A stretch of DNA of 41,267 nucleotides from CAZOKH01 sp964580315 (lineage in GTDB: Bacteria; Chloroflexota; Anaerolineae; Anaerolineales; Anaerolineaceae), in assembly GCA_964580315.1 (NCBI GenBank), contig CAZOKH010000025.1, positions 1-41,267 on the forward strand, written 5' to 3'. Shown in pieces: positions 22,587-29,949 of this stretch (position 1 is its first letter; each line of letters starts with the position of its first letter). The position numbers were made by a program, and so were the translations under genes. Under the pieces are notes generated by a model. That model saw only the letters and a program-made list of their open reading frames with translations, was not told where the DNA came from and did not search any database.

Positions 22587-23518
22587 ATAGGACTGCTCCT
22601 CAAAAAACAAAACAACTGGTTATCTTGAGCGGCAAAGGCGGCACCGGCAAAACCAGCCTCACCGCATCACTGGCGCATTTGGCCAGCCAGTCGAAGCCGC
22701 ACATCAACGCCCTGCTGGTGGATGGCGATGTGGATGCCGCCAATTTGCAAATCATCATCAATCCCATCACATCTGAAAAGCATGCTTTTCATGGCAGTTC
22801 AATCGCTAAAATTGATCCACAATTGTGCATTGGCTGCGGCATGTGCGAAAAAGTTTGCCGCTATGACGCTGTGCACGCCACCATTGCGAACAGCGATATT
22901 TACGAAGTGAACCCGCTGGCCTGCGACGGGTGCGCGGCCTGTGTGTATGCCTGCCCGCAAAACGCAATTCAAATGATTGTGCAGCAGGAAGGCGAATGGT
23001 TCCATTCTCAAACCCGTTACGGCGACATGTTTCACGCCGAACTGTTTCCGGGAGGAGAAAATTCGGGCAAACTGGTAACCACCATCAAACAACACGCCCG
23101 TTTGCATGCTGAAGACCATCATATTCCCCTGATGATCATTGACGGCCCGCCTGGCATTGGCTGCCCGGTCATCTCAGCCAGCGCCGGGGTTGACCTGGGT
23201 TTGATCGTCACCGAACCCAGCGCCGCCGGGATTCATGACCTGAAACGCATTTACGCCACGCTGCAGCATTTCAAAATACCCACCCTGCTGGTAATTAACA
23301 AAGCTGATATTTACCCACAGGGATGCCGGGAGATTGAAGAATTTGCGCAAGCGCAGCAAATTACCATTGTGGGGCAAATGCCCTATGAACCGCTGACGCC
23401 CAGGGCTATGCTGCAGGGCAAACCCGTCACCGCTGCCTATCCCGATGCTCCCATTTCCAGGGAGTTGCAAAATATATGGGAAAGAATAGCCGCAAAACTG
23501 GCTATTCAGGAGGGTTGA
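22583..23518 (+). CDS. MinD/Mrp-type P-loop ATPase with inserted 2[4Fe-4S] ferredoxin domain (second of two)
   Basis: A 311-residue paralog of the preceding protein with the same plan: Walker A GKGGTGKT (17-24), LLVDGDVDAANLQ, ferredoxin cysteines 82-85-88-92 and 114-117-120-124, and Walker B IDGPPGIGCP. The two probably form a heterodimer, since MinD-class ATPases are dimeric and the pair is translationally coupled by ATGA. Differences outside the motifs are substantial, so this is not a recent duplication. Confidence 0.87.
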   Translation: MNRTAPQKTKQLVILSGKGGTGKTSLTASLAHLASQSKPHINALLVDGDVDAANLQIIINPITSEKHAFHGSSIAKIDPQLCIGCGMCEKVCRYDAVHATIANSDIYEVNPLACDGCAACVYACPQNAIQMIVQQEGEWFHSQTRYGDMFHAELFPGGENSGKLVTTIKQHARLHAEDHHIPLMIIDGPPGIGCPVISASAGVDLGLIVTEPSAAGIHDLKRIYATLQHFKIPTLLVINKADIYPQGCREIEEFAQAQQITIVGQMPYEPLTPRAMLQGKPVTAAYPDAPISRELQNIWERIAAKLAIQEG

Positions 23519-23520
23519 TT

Positions 23521-23877
23521 ATGAGCAATCCGACGGAGATCAAAGAGAATATTCTCAACCGGCTGAAACAGGTGATTGACCCCGAAACCGGCGCAGATGT
23601 CATCCGTATGCAGTTGGTGCTGGACCTGACGATCGATGAGGATGGAAAAGCCAGTTACATTTTCCGCCCATCCTCTCCCATTTGCCCGATTGCCATTCAA
23701 CTGGCCATGATGATCATGCAAGCCATCAGCGAGGTTGAGGGGGTAACCGGGCAGCAAATCACCGTGACAGATTACATTCAGGCTGAAGATCTTACCCAAC
23801 TACTCAATTCATTATCTTTCTCGCCAACTGATTCAAACGAGAATGCTGCTGAAAAAGAAACGGGGAAGCAACCATGA
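23521..23877 (+). CDS. MIP18/DUF59 family iron-sulfur assembly protein
   Basis: A 118-residue protein. VIDPETGADVIRM (18-30) and SSPICPIAIQLAMMI (51-65, Cys55) are the two conserved blocks of the MIP18 (SufT/PaaD-like) family, which helps mature Fe-S proteins. A short acidic tail follows. The ATG at 23521 is chosen over an in-frame ATG 45 bp upstream because AGGAGGG (23508-23514) lies 6 nt before it and the upstream one falls inside the previous gene. It overlaps the radical SAM gene by ATGA. Confidence 0.88.
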   Translation: MSNPTEIKENILNRLKQVIDPETGADVIRMQLVLDLTIDEDGKASYIFRPSSPICPIAIQLAMMIMQAISEVEGVTGQQITVTDYIQAEDLTQLLNSLSFSPTDSNENAAEKETGKQP

Positions 23878-24809
23878 TCACTTTTGGACCTGTACCTTCC
23901 AGAAGGCTGGGAAACAGCCTGGGGATTAATAACATCCCCCCCAAGCATTGTTCGTATGCCTGTGTGTACTGCCAGGCTGGCAAAACCGACGCCATGGAAA
24001 TTAAACGGCGAACCTTTTACAAACCTGAAGAGGTCATCCAGGCTGCCGCCAGCCGGATTGCCCAGGTGCAAGAGCAAGGTGACAAGATTGATTATGTAAC
24101 TTTTGTACCAGACGGCGAACCCACCCTGGATATCCACCTGGGGGAAGAAATCGAAGCCATCCAGAATATGGGCTACCCGGTGGCGGTCATCAGCAATGCG
24201 TCCTTGATTACGGACCGGCAGGTGCGGCTTGAATTATCCAAAGCCGACTGGGTATCACTGAAAGTGGATTCACCCATTGAAGAAGTCTGGCGCAAGATTA
24301 ATCGACCGCACGGCAAACTGGTTATCGAACAAATTCTGAACGGTATTCTGGCGTTTTCACACGAATTCCAGGGTGAATTTGTGACCGAAACCATGCTGGT
24401 TAAAGGCATCAATGACGACGACCATTCCATAAGCCGCCTGGTCGAGTATCTTGAGAAACTTCAGCCCTTTAAAGCCTATTTATCCATTCCAACCCGCCCG
24501 CCCGTGGAAACCTGGGTGAAGCCGCCCAGCCTGGAAAGAGTGAAGCAAATTGGCAAATCGATGGCTGCGCATATTCCGGTTGTTGAACTGCTCACCGGCA
24601 TGGAAGAAGGAAAGTTCGTCTCTACCGGCAACCTGCCGGAAGACATTCTGGGAATCACGGCAGTCCATCCTTTGCGTGAAGATGCTTTGCAGGATATGCT
24701 AAAACAGGCCGGTCAAAACTGGCAGGTGATTGATGACCTCATTCAAAAACAGCTTATCCGCAAAGTGCTTTACCGCGGACATCCTTACTACGTCCATGCC
24801 GACAAGTAG
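23874..24809 (+). CDS. Radical SAM protein with C-terminal winged-helix-like segment
   Basis: A 311-residue radical SAM enzyme. The cluster motif Cys26-x3-Cys30-x2-Cys33 (CSYACVYCQ) follows the start FGPVPSRRLGNSLGIN, typical of the COG0731 group. FVPDGEPTLD and VAVISNASL are the SAM-binding strands. From about residue 245, HPLREDALQDMLKQAG onward resembles a small winged helix, possibly for binding a partner or nucleic acid. The product is unknown. Its place at the end of the Fe-S operon suggests it uses clusters supplied by the upstream proteins or modifies one of them. A strong terminator follows. Confidence 0.82.
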   Translation: MITFGPVPSRRLGNSLGINNIPPKHCSYACVYCQAGKTDAMEIKRRTFYKPEEVIQAAASRIAQVQEQGDKIDYVTFVPDGEPTLDIHLGEEIEAIQNMGYPVAVISNASLITDRQVRLELSKADWVSLKVDSPIEEVWRKINRPHGKLVIEQILNGILAFSHEFQGEFVTETMLVKGINDDDHSISRLVEYLEKLQPFKAYLSIPTRPPVETWVKPPSLERVKQIGKSMAAHIPVVELLTGMEEGKFVSTGNLPEDILGITAVHPLREDALQDMLKQAGQNWQVIDDLIQKQLIRKVLYRGHPYYVHADK

Positions 24810-24852
24810 CTGACAAAAAAAATCAATCCTTACTTTGATCAGTCCAGGCAGG

Positions 24853-24892
24853 AAACCCGGAAAACCAGTTTTTCACACGCCGGGTTTTTTTT
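24853..24892 (+). terminator. Rho-independent terminator of the Fe-S operon
   Basis: AAACCCGG (24853-24860) pairs with CCGGGTTT (24880-24887), and the T-run continues to 24892. It lies 43 bp after the radical SAM stop. Confidence 0.75.
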
Positions 24893-24901
24893 CGCTATAA
24901 T
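24872..24901 (+). promoter_or_regulatory. Promoter of the ZIP gene, nested in the preceding terminator
   Basis: TTCACA (24872-24877), an 18-bp spacer and TATAAT (24896-24901). The -35 lies in the loop of the upstream terminator and the spacer is its stem and T-run. Transcription would start about 20 bp before the ZIP start codon. Confidence 0.5.
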
Positions 24902-24927
24902 TAACCAAAATTTTTACTGGACCCTTA

Positions 24928-25785
24928 ATGAATTTTCCTGCCTTCCCTGACATCGGAATACTCGGCAATGTAATCTTGCTCAGCCTGGTAGCAGGCCTGG
25001 GCACCGGCCTGGGGGGAATGATTGCCATTGTGCGCAAACCCGGCAAACGCTCATTTGGTTTTCTAATGGGCATCACCGCCGGGGTAATGATCTCGCTTTC
25101 CTTTCTGGAACTGGTGAATGAGGCCTGGCAGCAAGCGGGCTACATGACCGCCACCATCGGCTTTGCAGGTGGGGCATTTTTCATGTTTCTGCTAGATTTT
25201 TATGCACCGCATATTCGTTTTGGCGAGCAGGAGGTGCGGCAGGCAGACGCTGAAGATCACTCACTCCTTGAACAATTCTGGCAGCAGCAGCGCCGACGGA
25301 TCCGTCGCCATTGGAAAACTGATCAAATTGTTGACCGCAGGCTGCTGCGTACCGGCTTGCTGCTGGCCATTGGCATCACCGTGCATAACCTGCCAGAAGG
25401 GATAGCCGTTGGAGCGGGCTACATTCACTCGCCGCAATTTGGTTATTTTGTAGCAATGGCAATTTTGCTGCACAACATTCCCGAAGGCATTGCCACAGCA
25501 CTGCCTTTGTGCAAAAGCGGCATGTGCAAGTGGGCATCCTTCCGCGTAGCGCTGTTTTCGGGGTTGGCTGAACCTCTGGGGGCGCTTCTGGCAGCATTAT
25601 TTCTCACCCGGTTTAGTAACCTGGTGCCGGGAGCGCTGGCTTTTGCCGGCGGGGTGATGATGTTTATCACACTGGATGAATTGGTACCCACCGCGCGCGA
25701 GCACGGGCACCAGCATTACACCGCCATCGGCATCATTGTCGGCGCCATTTTTGTTTTTCTGCTGTCGGGAATATTCGGGGTGTAG
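24928..25785 (+). CDS. ZIP family divalent metal transporter
   Basis: A 285-residue membrane protein with about eight transmembrane segments. The metal-binding motifs of TM4 and TM5 are both present: HNLPEGIAVG (153-162) and HNIPEGIA (182-189). A hydrophilic acidic/basic loop (about 95-137) corresponds to the variable loop between TM3 and TM4. ZIP proteins import zinc, iron or manganese. Its position beside an Fe-S operon makes iron an attractive but unproven substrate. It has its own promoter and terminator. Confidence 0.9.
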   Translation: MNFPAFPDIGILGNVILLSLVAGLGTGLGGMIAIVRKPGKRSFGFLMGITAGVMISLSFLELVNEAWQQAGYMTATIGFAGGAFFMFLLDFYAPHIRFGEQEVRQADAEDHSLLEQFWQQQRRRIRRHWKTDQIVDRRLLRTGLLLAIGITVHNLPEGIAVGAGYIHSPQFGYFVAMAILLHNIPEGIATALPLCKSGMCKWASFRVALFSGLAEPLGALLAALFLTRFSNLVPGALAFAGGVMMFITLDELVPTAREHGHQHYTAIGIIVGAIFVFLLSGIFGV

Positions 25786-25847
25786 GAAAATTCACAGAGA
25801 GTCACAAAGAAATTTGCACTGCAACCAGGCTTCTAACAGGGTTAATT

Positions 25848-25894
25848 CACAGACCCTAAAGGTTTCAAATAAACCTTTAGGGTCTGTGTTTTTT
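25848..25894 (+). terminator. Terminator after the ZIP gene (palindromic repeat)
   Basis: CACAGACCCTAAAGGTTT (25848-25865) pairs over 18 bp with 25871-25888 around a 5-nt loop and is followed by six T. It is the strongest terminator-like hairpin in the window, and it is formed from the dispersed repeat. Confidence 0.75.
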
Positions 25895-25915
25895 CTCTGC
25901 GAACTCCGCGTGAGA
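25848..25915 (-). repeat. Dispersed palindromic repeat, copy B
   Basis: Read on the minus strand it has the same order as 4953-5020: TCTCACGCGGAG, GCAGA, an A-run, then the AGACCCTAAAGGTTT palindrome. It is inverted relative to copy A. Confidence 0.65.
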
Positions 25916-25924
25916 CGGAAAATA

Positions 25925-26575
25925 CTAAGATTGGCTTGGAAGAATCACCGATTCTGTCAGCACTTCCAGTGAACTGGCGTCAATGCCGGGGCACTCGGCG
26001 CCCAGCAAAGCCGCCACCTGCTGGCGGTCGGCGTCTGTCACCTGTTTGGCAGCTGCCAGGCGGGCGCAGGCGTCGCGCAGTGACTGAGTGTTGTCGGGCA
26101 GCGAGGAGTCGAAACGTGCGGCAAAGTCGTCCAGGCTGATGTCGAACACACCTTCTTTCAAACCGGCGCGCTCTTTCCACAGGGCGGTTTCTTTGGCGCC
26201 GCTCTCCAGGCTGTCTGAAAGGTGCATGCAATTCACCCCGCCCCACAGGCCAAAACGTCCGCGCAGGCTGGCGGGGTCGGCTTTTTGCACAATGGTGGCG
26301 CCCAGCAGGTCACGCAAGGCGGTCACAGCGTCTTCACTGCCTTCCATCAGCATGCAATACACCGGGCTGAAGCTGATGTACTGCGCCAGCCAGGGATAGA
26401 AGGGACGGTCGGTAACATGCGCATAATGCAGGTCCAATAGGGCGCGATCAGCCTGGCGCACCTGGAAGGATTGAATCTGGTACAGGCTGCCTTTGCGCAG
26501 CTCGCGGATGATTTGTGCGCCCACATTGCGCCGCAAACCGGCATCAGGTTTTAGAAAAGCCAGAAATTGAGACAA
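25925..26575 (-). CDS. Nucleoside diphosphate kinase-like protein with C-terminal extension
   Basis: A 216-residue protein whose first ~135 residues are an NDK domain, which transfers phosphate from NTPs to NDPs through a phosphohistidine. Active-site residues fall at family positions: Lys9 (FLKPDA), Tyr51, Arg88, Thr94, Arg105, Asn115 and catalytic His118. The HGSDS motif is HLSDS. About 75 extra residues, mostly helical, extend beyond the usual 140-150 length. A TTG 54 bp upstream would be possible, but GGAGG lies 6 nt before the TTG at 26575, which aligns with the normal NDK start. It diverges from the methyltransferase on the other strand. Confidence 0.8.
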   Translation of the reverse strand: MSQFLAFLKPDAGLRRNVGAQIIRELRKGSLYQIQSFQVRQADRALLDLHYAHVTDRPFYPWLAQYISFSPVYCMLMEGSEDAVTALRDLLGATIVQKADPASLRGRFGLWGGVNCMHLSDSLESGAKETALWKERAGLKEGVFDISLDDFAARFDSSLPDNTQSLRDACARLAAAKQVTDADRQQVAALLGAECPGIDASSLEVLTESVILPSQS

Positions 26576-26699
26576 GGAGTACCTCCAAGAAGATTCGATT
26601 ATTGATGCAATTGTATCTGAAAATGCCAAACTTCCGGTATTATTCGGGTTTGTGGTAGTATTGGAAAATCAAAATTCTAACTTTGGGTGATTCGATCTT

Positions 26700-27443
26700 A
26701 TGAGTCAAACCTATTCTGACAAAGCCGCCCTGCGCGGCGAACCATCCTACGTGTGGCGGGCGGGACAGGAACGCCGCCTGGCGATGATCCGCGCCGCCGC
26801 CGGAGAACGCATCAACGGGCGCGTGTTTGAAAACGGCTGCGGCCTGGGCGCCTACCTGGCGCGCCTGGCTGAAGACGCCGCCTTTGCCATTGGATTGGAT
26901 ATTGAAGTGGACCGCGCCCGCCAGGCGCACATCACCACGGGAATGCCCACCCTGAGCGGCGCAGGCGAAGCGCTGCCCTTTCCATCCAACCAGTTTGACC
27001 TGATTTTAAGCAACGAAGTGCTGGAACACGTGGTGGACGACCGCCAGGCGGCGCGCGAAATTGTGCGCGTGCTGAAACCCGGTGGACGTCTGGTGTTGTT
27101 CTGCCCCAACCGCGGCTACCCGTTTGAGACGCACGGCATCTACTGGCGCGGCAAGTACCATTTCGGTAACATCCCTCTGGTCAATTACCTGCCGCGCAGC
27201 CTGCGCAACCGCCTGGCGCCGCATGTGCGCGTCTATTCAACCGCCGACCTGAGCAAATTGTTTGCCGGGCTGCCGGTGAAACTGATTCACCGCACTGTCA
27301 TCTTCGGCGCGTATGACAACATCATCGCCCGCCTGCCCATGCTGGGGCGCGCGCTGCGCGCCTTGCTGCAAGCCCTGGAGCACACCCCCCTGCGCGTGCT
27401 GGGCCTGTCGCACTTCTGGGTGGTGGAGAAAAACCAAAATTAG
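26700..27443 (+). CDS. Class I SAM-dependent methyltransferase
   Basis: A 247-residue Rossmann methyltransferase. FENGCGLGAYLARL (43-56) is motif I, GLDIEVDRARQA motif II, and DLILSNEVLEHVVD with LKPGGRLVLFCPN are motifs IV to VI, as in the Methyltransf_11 group. The C-terminal third is hydrophobic and basic and may bind a lipid or membrane substrate. Substrate unknown. No good Shine-Dalgarno is seen. The gene diverges from the NDK-like gene across a 124-bp gap. Confidence 0.78.
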   Translation: MSQTYSDKAALRGEPSYVWRAGQERRLAMIRAAAGERINGRVFENGCGLGAYLARLAEDAAFAIGLDIEVDRARQAHITTGMPTLSGAGEALPFPSNQFDLILSNEVLEHVVDDRQAAREIVRVLKPGGRLVLFCPNRGYPFETHGIYWRGKYHFGNIPLVNYLPRSLRNRLAPHVRVYSTADLSKLFAGLPVKLIHRTVIFGAYDNIIARLPMLGRALRALLQALEHTPLRVLGLSHFWVVEKNQN

Positions 27444-27524
27444 ACTCCAATTTATCAAGTAACATCCCCAATCTGGCTTTTTCCTAATCCTCTTACGGGG
27501 ATGCTTCGCGGGGAAAAAGAAAAT

Positions 27525-27555
27525 CCTCTCCTGTGGGAGAGGGTAGGGTGAGGGC
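27525..27555. repeat. Short hairpin repeat (CCTCTCC...GGAGAGG type)
   Basis: CCTCTCC (27525-27531) and GGAGAGG (27536-27542) form a 7-bp stem with a tetraloop, followed by GTAGGGTGAGGGC. This matches a well-known dispersed intergenic sequence of many environmental bacteria. It sits between convergent methyltransferase genes, where it may also slow transcription. Confidence 0.45.
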
Positions 27556-27586
27556 ATTAACCAGAATGAAAATCGTTTTTTGATTT

Positions 27587-28483
27587 CTACGGTGCCGACG
27601 GCAGGCGCATATCGTAAATGCCGTCGATCACCGGGTAGGTTTGCCCGCAGGCGGGGCAGGTGAGCAGCGGGGGAGTATCGGGCAGCGGGGCATGACCGCA
27701 CGCCGGGCAGCGGAAAAAGGCATCTTCATCCGCGGGAGCCGCCTCACCACCCACGGCATGTGAGCGCACAAACACGCTGGGAGAAACCTGCCACAGATTG
27801 CCGGTTAATTGCAGCAGCGAATCGAGCGCCACCAGCAGCCTGAGCGGCAGGGCGCGCTTTAAAAAGCCCACCCGCAAATGTGAAACCGTGAGCTGGCGCT
27901 CGATGGCAAAGCTGTTCTGGCGCAGCCAGGTGCGCACCGTGGCAGGGTGAAAGTCGTAATTCAGCGCAGCAAACTCAACCGGCTCGGGCGAAAAAGGATT
28001 CCAATTCTGCCGGCGCAAAAAATAGCGCAAAATAGCCTTCAGGTTGGTCTTGTTGGCAAATTCCAGGATGAAAACAGCATTGGGTTGAAGACAGGCGCGC
28101 ACCTGTTTGAGCGCATTGGCGGGTTCGGCCATGTGATGCAGGGTGCGAATCATGGTGGCAGCGTCAAACCGGGCAGGCGCAAAAGGCAAGTGATAAATAT
28201 CCGCCGCCACGTAGCGGTAGGCTTCACCCGTTCCCAGGCGCTGCTGCGCCTGCTGCAACTGGGTGAGCGAATAATCGACCAGGGTTACCTGCTCGAAACC
28301 TGCATAGCGCTGGGTGTTGCGCCCGGCTCCGGCGCCCAGTTCCAGCATGTGCCTGCCGCTTTTGGGCAGCAGGCGCTGCAGGGCAATGGCTTCGGCGGCG
28401 TCTTCATATTCGCGGCCGCCCTGTTCCCAGAAGCTGGTTTGATAATCGGAGCCTTCGTAGCTGCAAATGGGGGGTGTTTCCAT
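27587..28483 (-). CDS. Class I SAM methyltransferase with C-terminal Trm112-like zinc ribbon
   Basis: A 298-residue protein. LELGAGAGR (47-55) is SAM motif I, and DAATMIRTLHHM and LQPNAVFILEF follow. The C-terminus carries a CPAC-x13-CPAC zinc ribbon (Cys259, 262, 276 and 279) ending in YPVIDGIYDMRLP, which is the Trm112/UPF0434 pattern. Fusion of a methyltransferase with a Trm112-like module is uncommon and may stabilise the enzyme. The open frame runs 165 bp further upstream, but that stretch is the SRP RNA gene, so the ATG at 28483 is the real start. Confidence 0.76.
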   Translation of the reverse strand: METPPICSYEGSDYQTSFWEQGGREYEDAAEAIALQRLLPKSGRHMLELGAGAGRNTQRYAGFEQVTLVDYSLTQLQQAQQRLGTGEAYRYVAADIYHLPFAPARFDAATMIRTLHHMAEPANALKQVRACLQPNAVFILEFANKTNLKAILRYFLRRQNWNPFSPEPVEFAALNYDFHPATVRTWLRQNSFAIERQLTVSHLRVGFLKRALPLRLLVALDSLLQLTGNLWQVSPSVFVRSHAVGGEAAPADEDAFFRCPACGHAPLPDTPPLLTCPACGQTYPVIDGIYDMRLPSAP

Positions 28484-28513
28484 CCAGATGAAATCCTGAT
28501 TGAGGGAAAAGTA

Positions 28514-28620
28514 CGCCCGGACAGGTTTGCCGGCGGCGCCCAGAGTGACTTCCTTATCGTTGCTTCCTCTCAGACCTGGCGAGGTTCGAAAGCTTCTGCC
28601 GCGCCGGTCCCGCCCGGGCG
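28514..28620 (-). ncRNA. ffs: Small bacterial signal recognition particle RNA (4.5S type)
   Basis: About 107 nt on the minus strand. The ends CGCCCGG and CCGGGCG pair, followed inward by CCGGCG with CGCCGG. The apical domain carries the SRP hallmark: CCAGGTC, a GAGA (GNRA) tetraloop, then GGAAGCA, which forms the asymmetric loop bound by Ffh; the flanking AACCTCG and AACGATAAGG fit bacterial SRP RNAs. There is no Alu domain, so it is the short form. A TTGACA/TATCCT promoter places the start exactly at the first paired base. It lies between rpoD and a methyltransferase gene, and a spurious N-terminal extension of that ORF overlaps it. Confidence 0.87.
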
Positions 28621-28627
28621 TAGCGTA

Positions 28628-28656
28628 AGGATACCGCGAGGCAGTCAAGCTGTCAA
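28628..28656 (-). promoter_or_regulatory. Promoter of the SRP RNA gene
   Basis: On the minus strand: TTGACA (28656-28651, perfect -35), a 17-bp spacer and TATCCT (28633-28628). Seven bases later, at about 28620-28621, the terminal helix of the RNA begins, which is where transcription should start. Confidence 0.75.
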
Positions 28657-28692
28657 CGGGAAAGCGGTGATGAAAATTTCAACAAAAAGGGG

Positions 28693-29865
28693 TTACAGGT
28701 AGTCGCGCAGTTGCCGTGAGCGGCGCGGATGGCGCAGGCGGCGCAGGGCTTTGCCCTCGATCTGTCGGATGCGCTCGCGGGTGAGGCCAAATTTGTGTCC
28801 CACCTCTTCCAGGGTGTAGGTGCGCCCGTTTTCCAGGCCAAAACGCAGGCGCAAAATGCGCGCCTCACGCGGGGGCAGTGTATCGAGCACTTCTTCAACC
28901 TTTTCGCTGAGCAGCTTGGTGTAGGCGCACTGGATGGGCGAGGGTGTTAATTCATCTTCCACAAACATGCCCAGTTCCGTTTCTTCGCCGTCTTCATTGA
29001 TGGGGCTTTCCAGCGAGAGGGGCAGCATCGAAACACGCAGCATCCAGTCCACCTTGCGCACGGGCAATTCCAGCGCCTCGGCCAGCTCTTCGGTGGTGGG
29101 CACGCGCCCCAGGTCCTGTTCCATTTGATGCGAAACCTTGTACAACTGGCGAATACGATCGGTCATGTGCACAGGCACACGAATGGTGCGGCTCTGGTCG
29201 GCAATCGAGCGCGTAATGGTCTGGCGAATCCACCAGGTGGCATAGGTGGAAAAGCGGAAACCGCGCTTGTATTCATATTTTTCCACGGCTTTCATCAATC
29301 CCAGGTTGCCTTCCTGAATCAGATCAAGGAACGGCACCCCGCGCCCCATATACCGTTTGGCCACGCTGACCACCAGGCGCGTGTTGGCTTTAATCAGGTG
29401 TTCGCGCGCCTGCTGTCCCTCGTAGTTCTTCGCTTCCAACTGGTCAACCTGTTCAGGCTCAAGCAAATTGCCGGCGTTTTTCAATTGTTCACGCGCGCTG
29501 CGTCCTTCTTCAATGCTTTTAGCCAGGCTAATTTCTTCTTCCAGCGAAAGCAGGGGAACTTGCGCCATTTCTTTCATGTACAATCCCACCGTATCACCGG
29601 TGGAGATGGCGCCCAGGTCGGCTAACGATTCAGATTCAGAAGGTTGCAGGTCTTCGCCGGGTTCTTCATCGAGCAAAGAGTCAGGGTCAACCACATCAAC
29701 CCCACGGCGGCGCAATGCCATGACAAAAGCATGCAGGCGTTCATTATCACAGCCAATCTCAGGGTACACCTCAGTCAAATCTTCGGTGGTGAGATAGCCC
29801 ATCACATCGGCTTTTTCCAACAGCATTTTGATAACACTGTCAATTCGCCTGCCCGCTTTAATCAA
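28693..29865 (-). CDS. rpoD: Primary RNA polymerase sigma factor (sigma-70 group)
   Basis: A 390-residue sigma factor. An N-terminal region 1.1-like part (1-60) and an acidic linker are followed by region 1.2 (DTVGLYMKEM), region 2 (NLGLMKAVEKYEY and RFSTYATWWIRQTITRSIADQ, 187-225), region 3 (VPVHM, PTTEELAEAL) and region 4.2 (TLEEVGHKFGLTRERIRQIEGKAL, 351-374). The strong -10 and -35 boxes in this window agree with such a factor. The start is TTG at 29865 with a near-perfect AGGAGGG 5 nt upstream. It follows yceD by 84 bp and may share its promoter. Confidence 0.93.
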   Translation of the reverse strand: MIKAGRRIDSVIKMLLEKADVMGYLTTEDLTEVYPEIGCDNERLHAFVMALRRRGVDVVDPDSLLDEEPGEDLQPSESESLADLGAISTGDTVGLYMKEMAQVPLLSLEEEISLAKSIEEGRSAREQLKNAGNLLEPEQVDQLEAKNYEGQQAREHLIKANTRLVVSVAKRYMGRGVPFLDLIQEGNLGLMKAVEKYEYKRGFRFSTYATWWIRQTITRSIADQSRTIRVPVHMTDRIRQLYKVSHQMEQDLGRVPTTEELAEALELPVRKVDWMLRVSMLPLSLESPINEDGEETELGMFVEDELTPSPIQCAYTKLLSEKVEEVLDTLPPREARILRLRFGLENGRTYTLEEVGHKFGLTRERIRQIEGKALRRLRHPRRSRQLRDYL

Positions 29866-29949
29866 AGATACCCTCCTATTGTTTCAGGCATCCAGAGATA
29901 CTTCCGCATAAACACCGCAAATAAAAGCCCAAACCGGCGCAGCCTGGTA

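Noticed and set aside
28484..28648. In-frame N-terminal extension of the Trm112-fused methyltransferase
   Set aside because: The stretch is the SRP RNA gene and part of its promoter; the encoded residues are compositionally odd and the homologous protein begins at the ATG at 28483.
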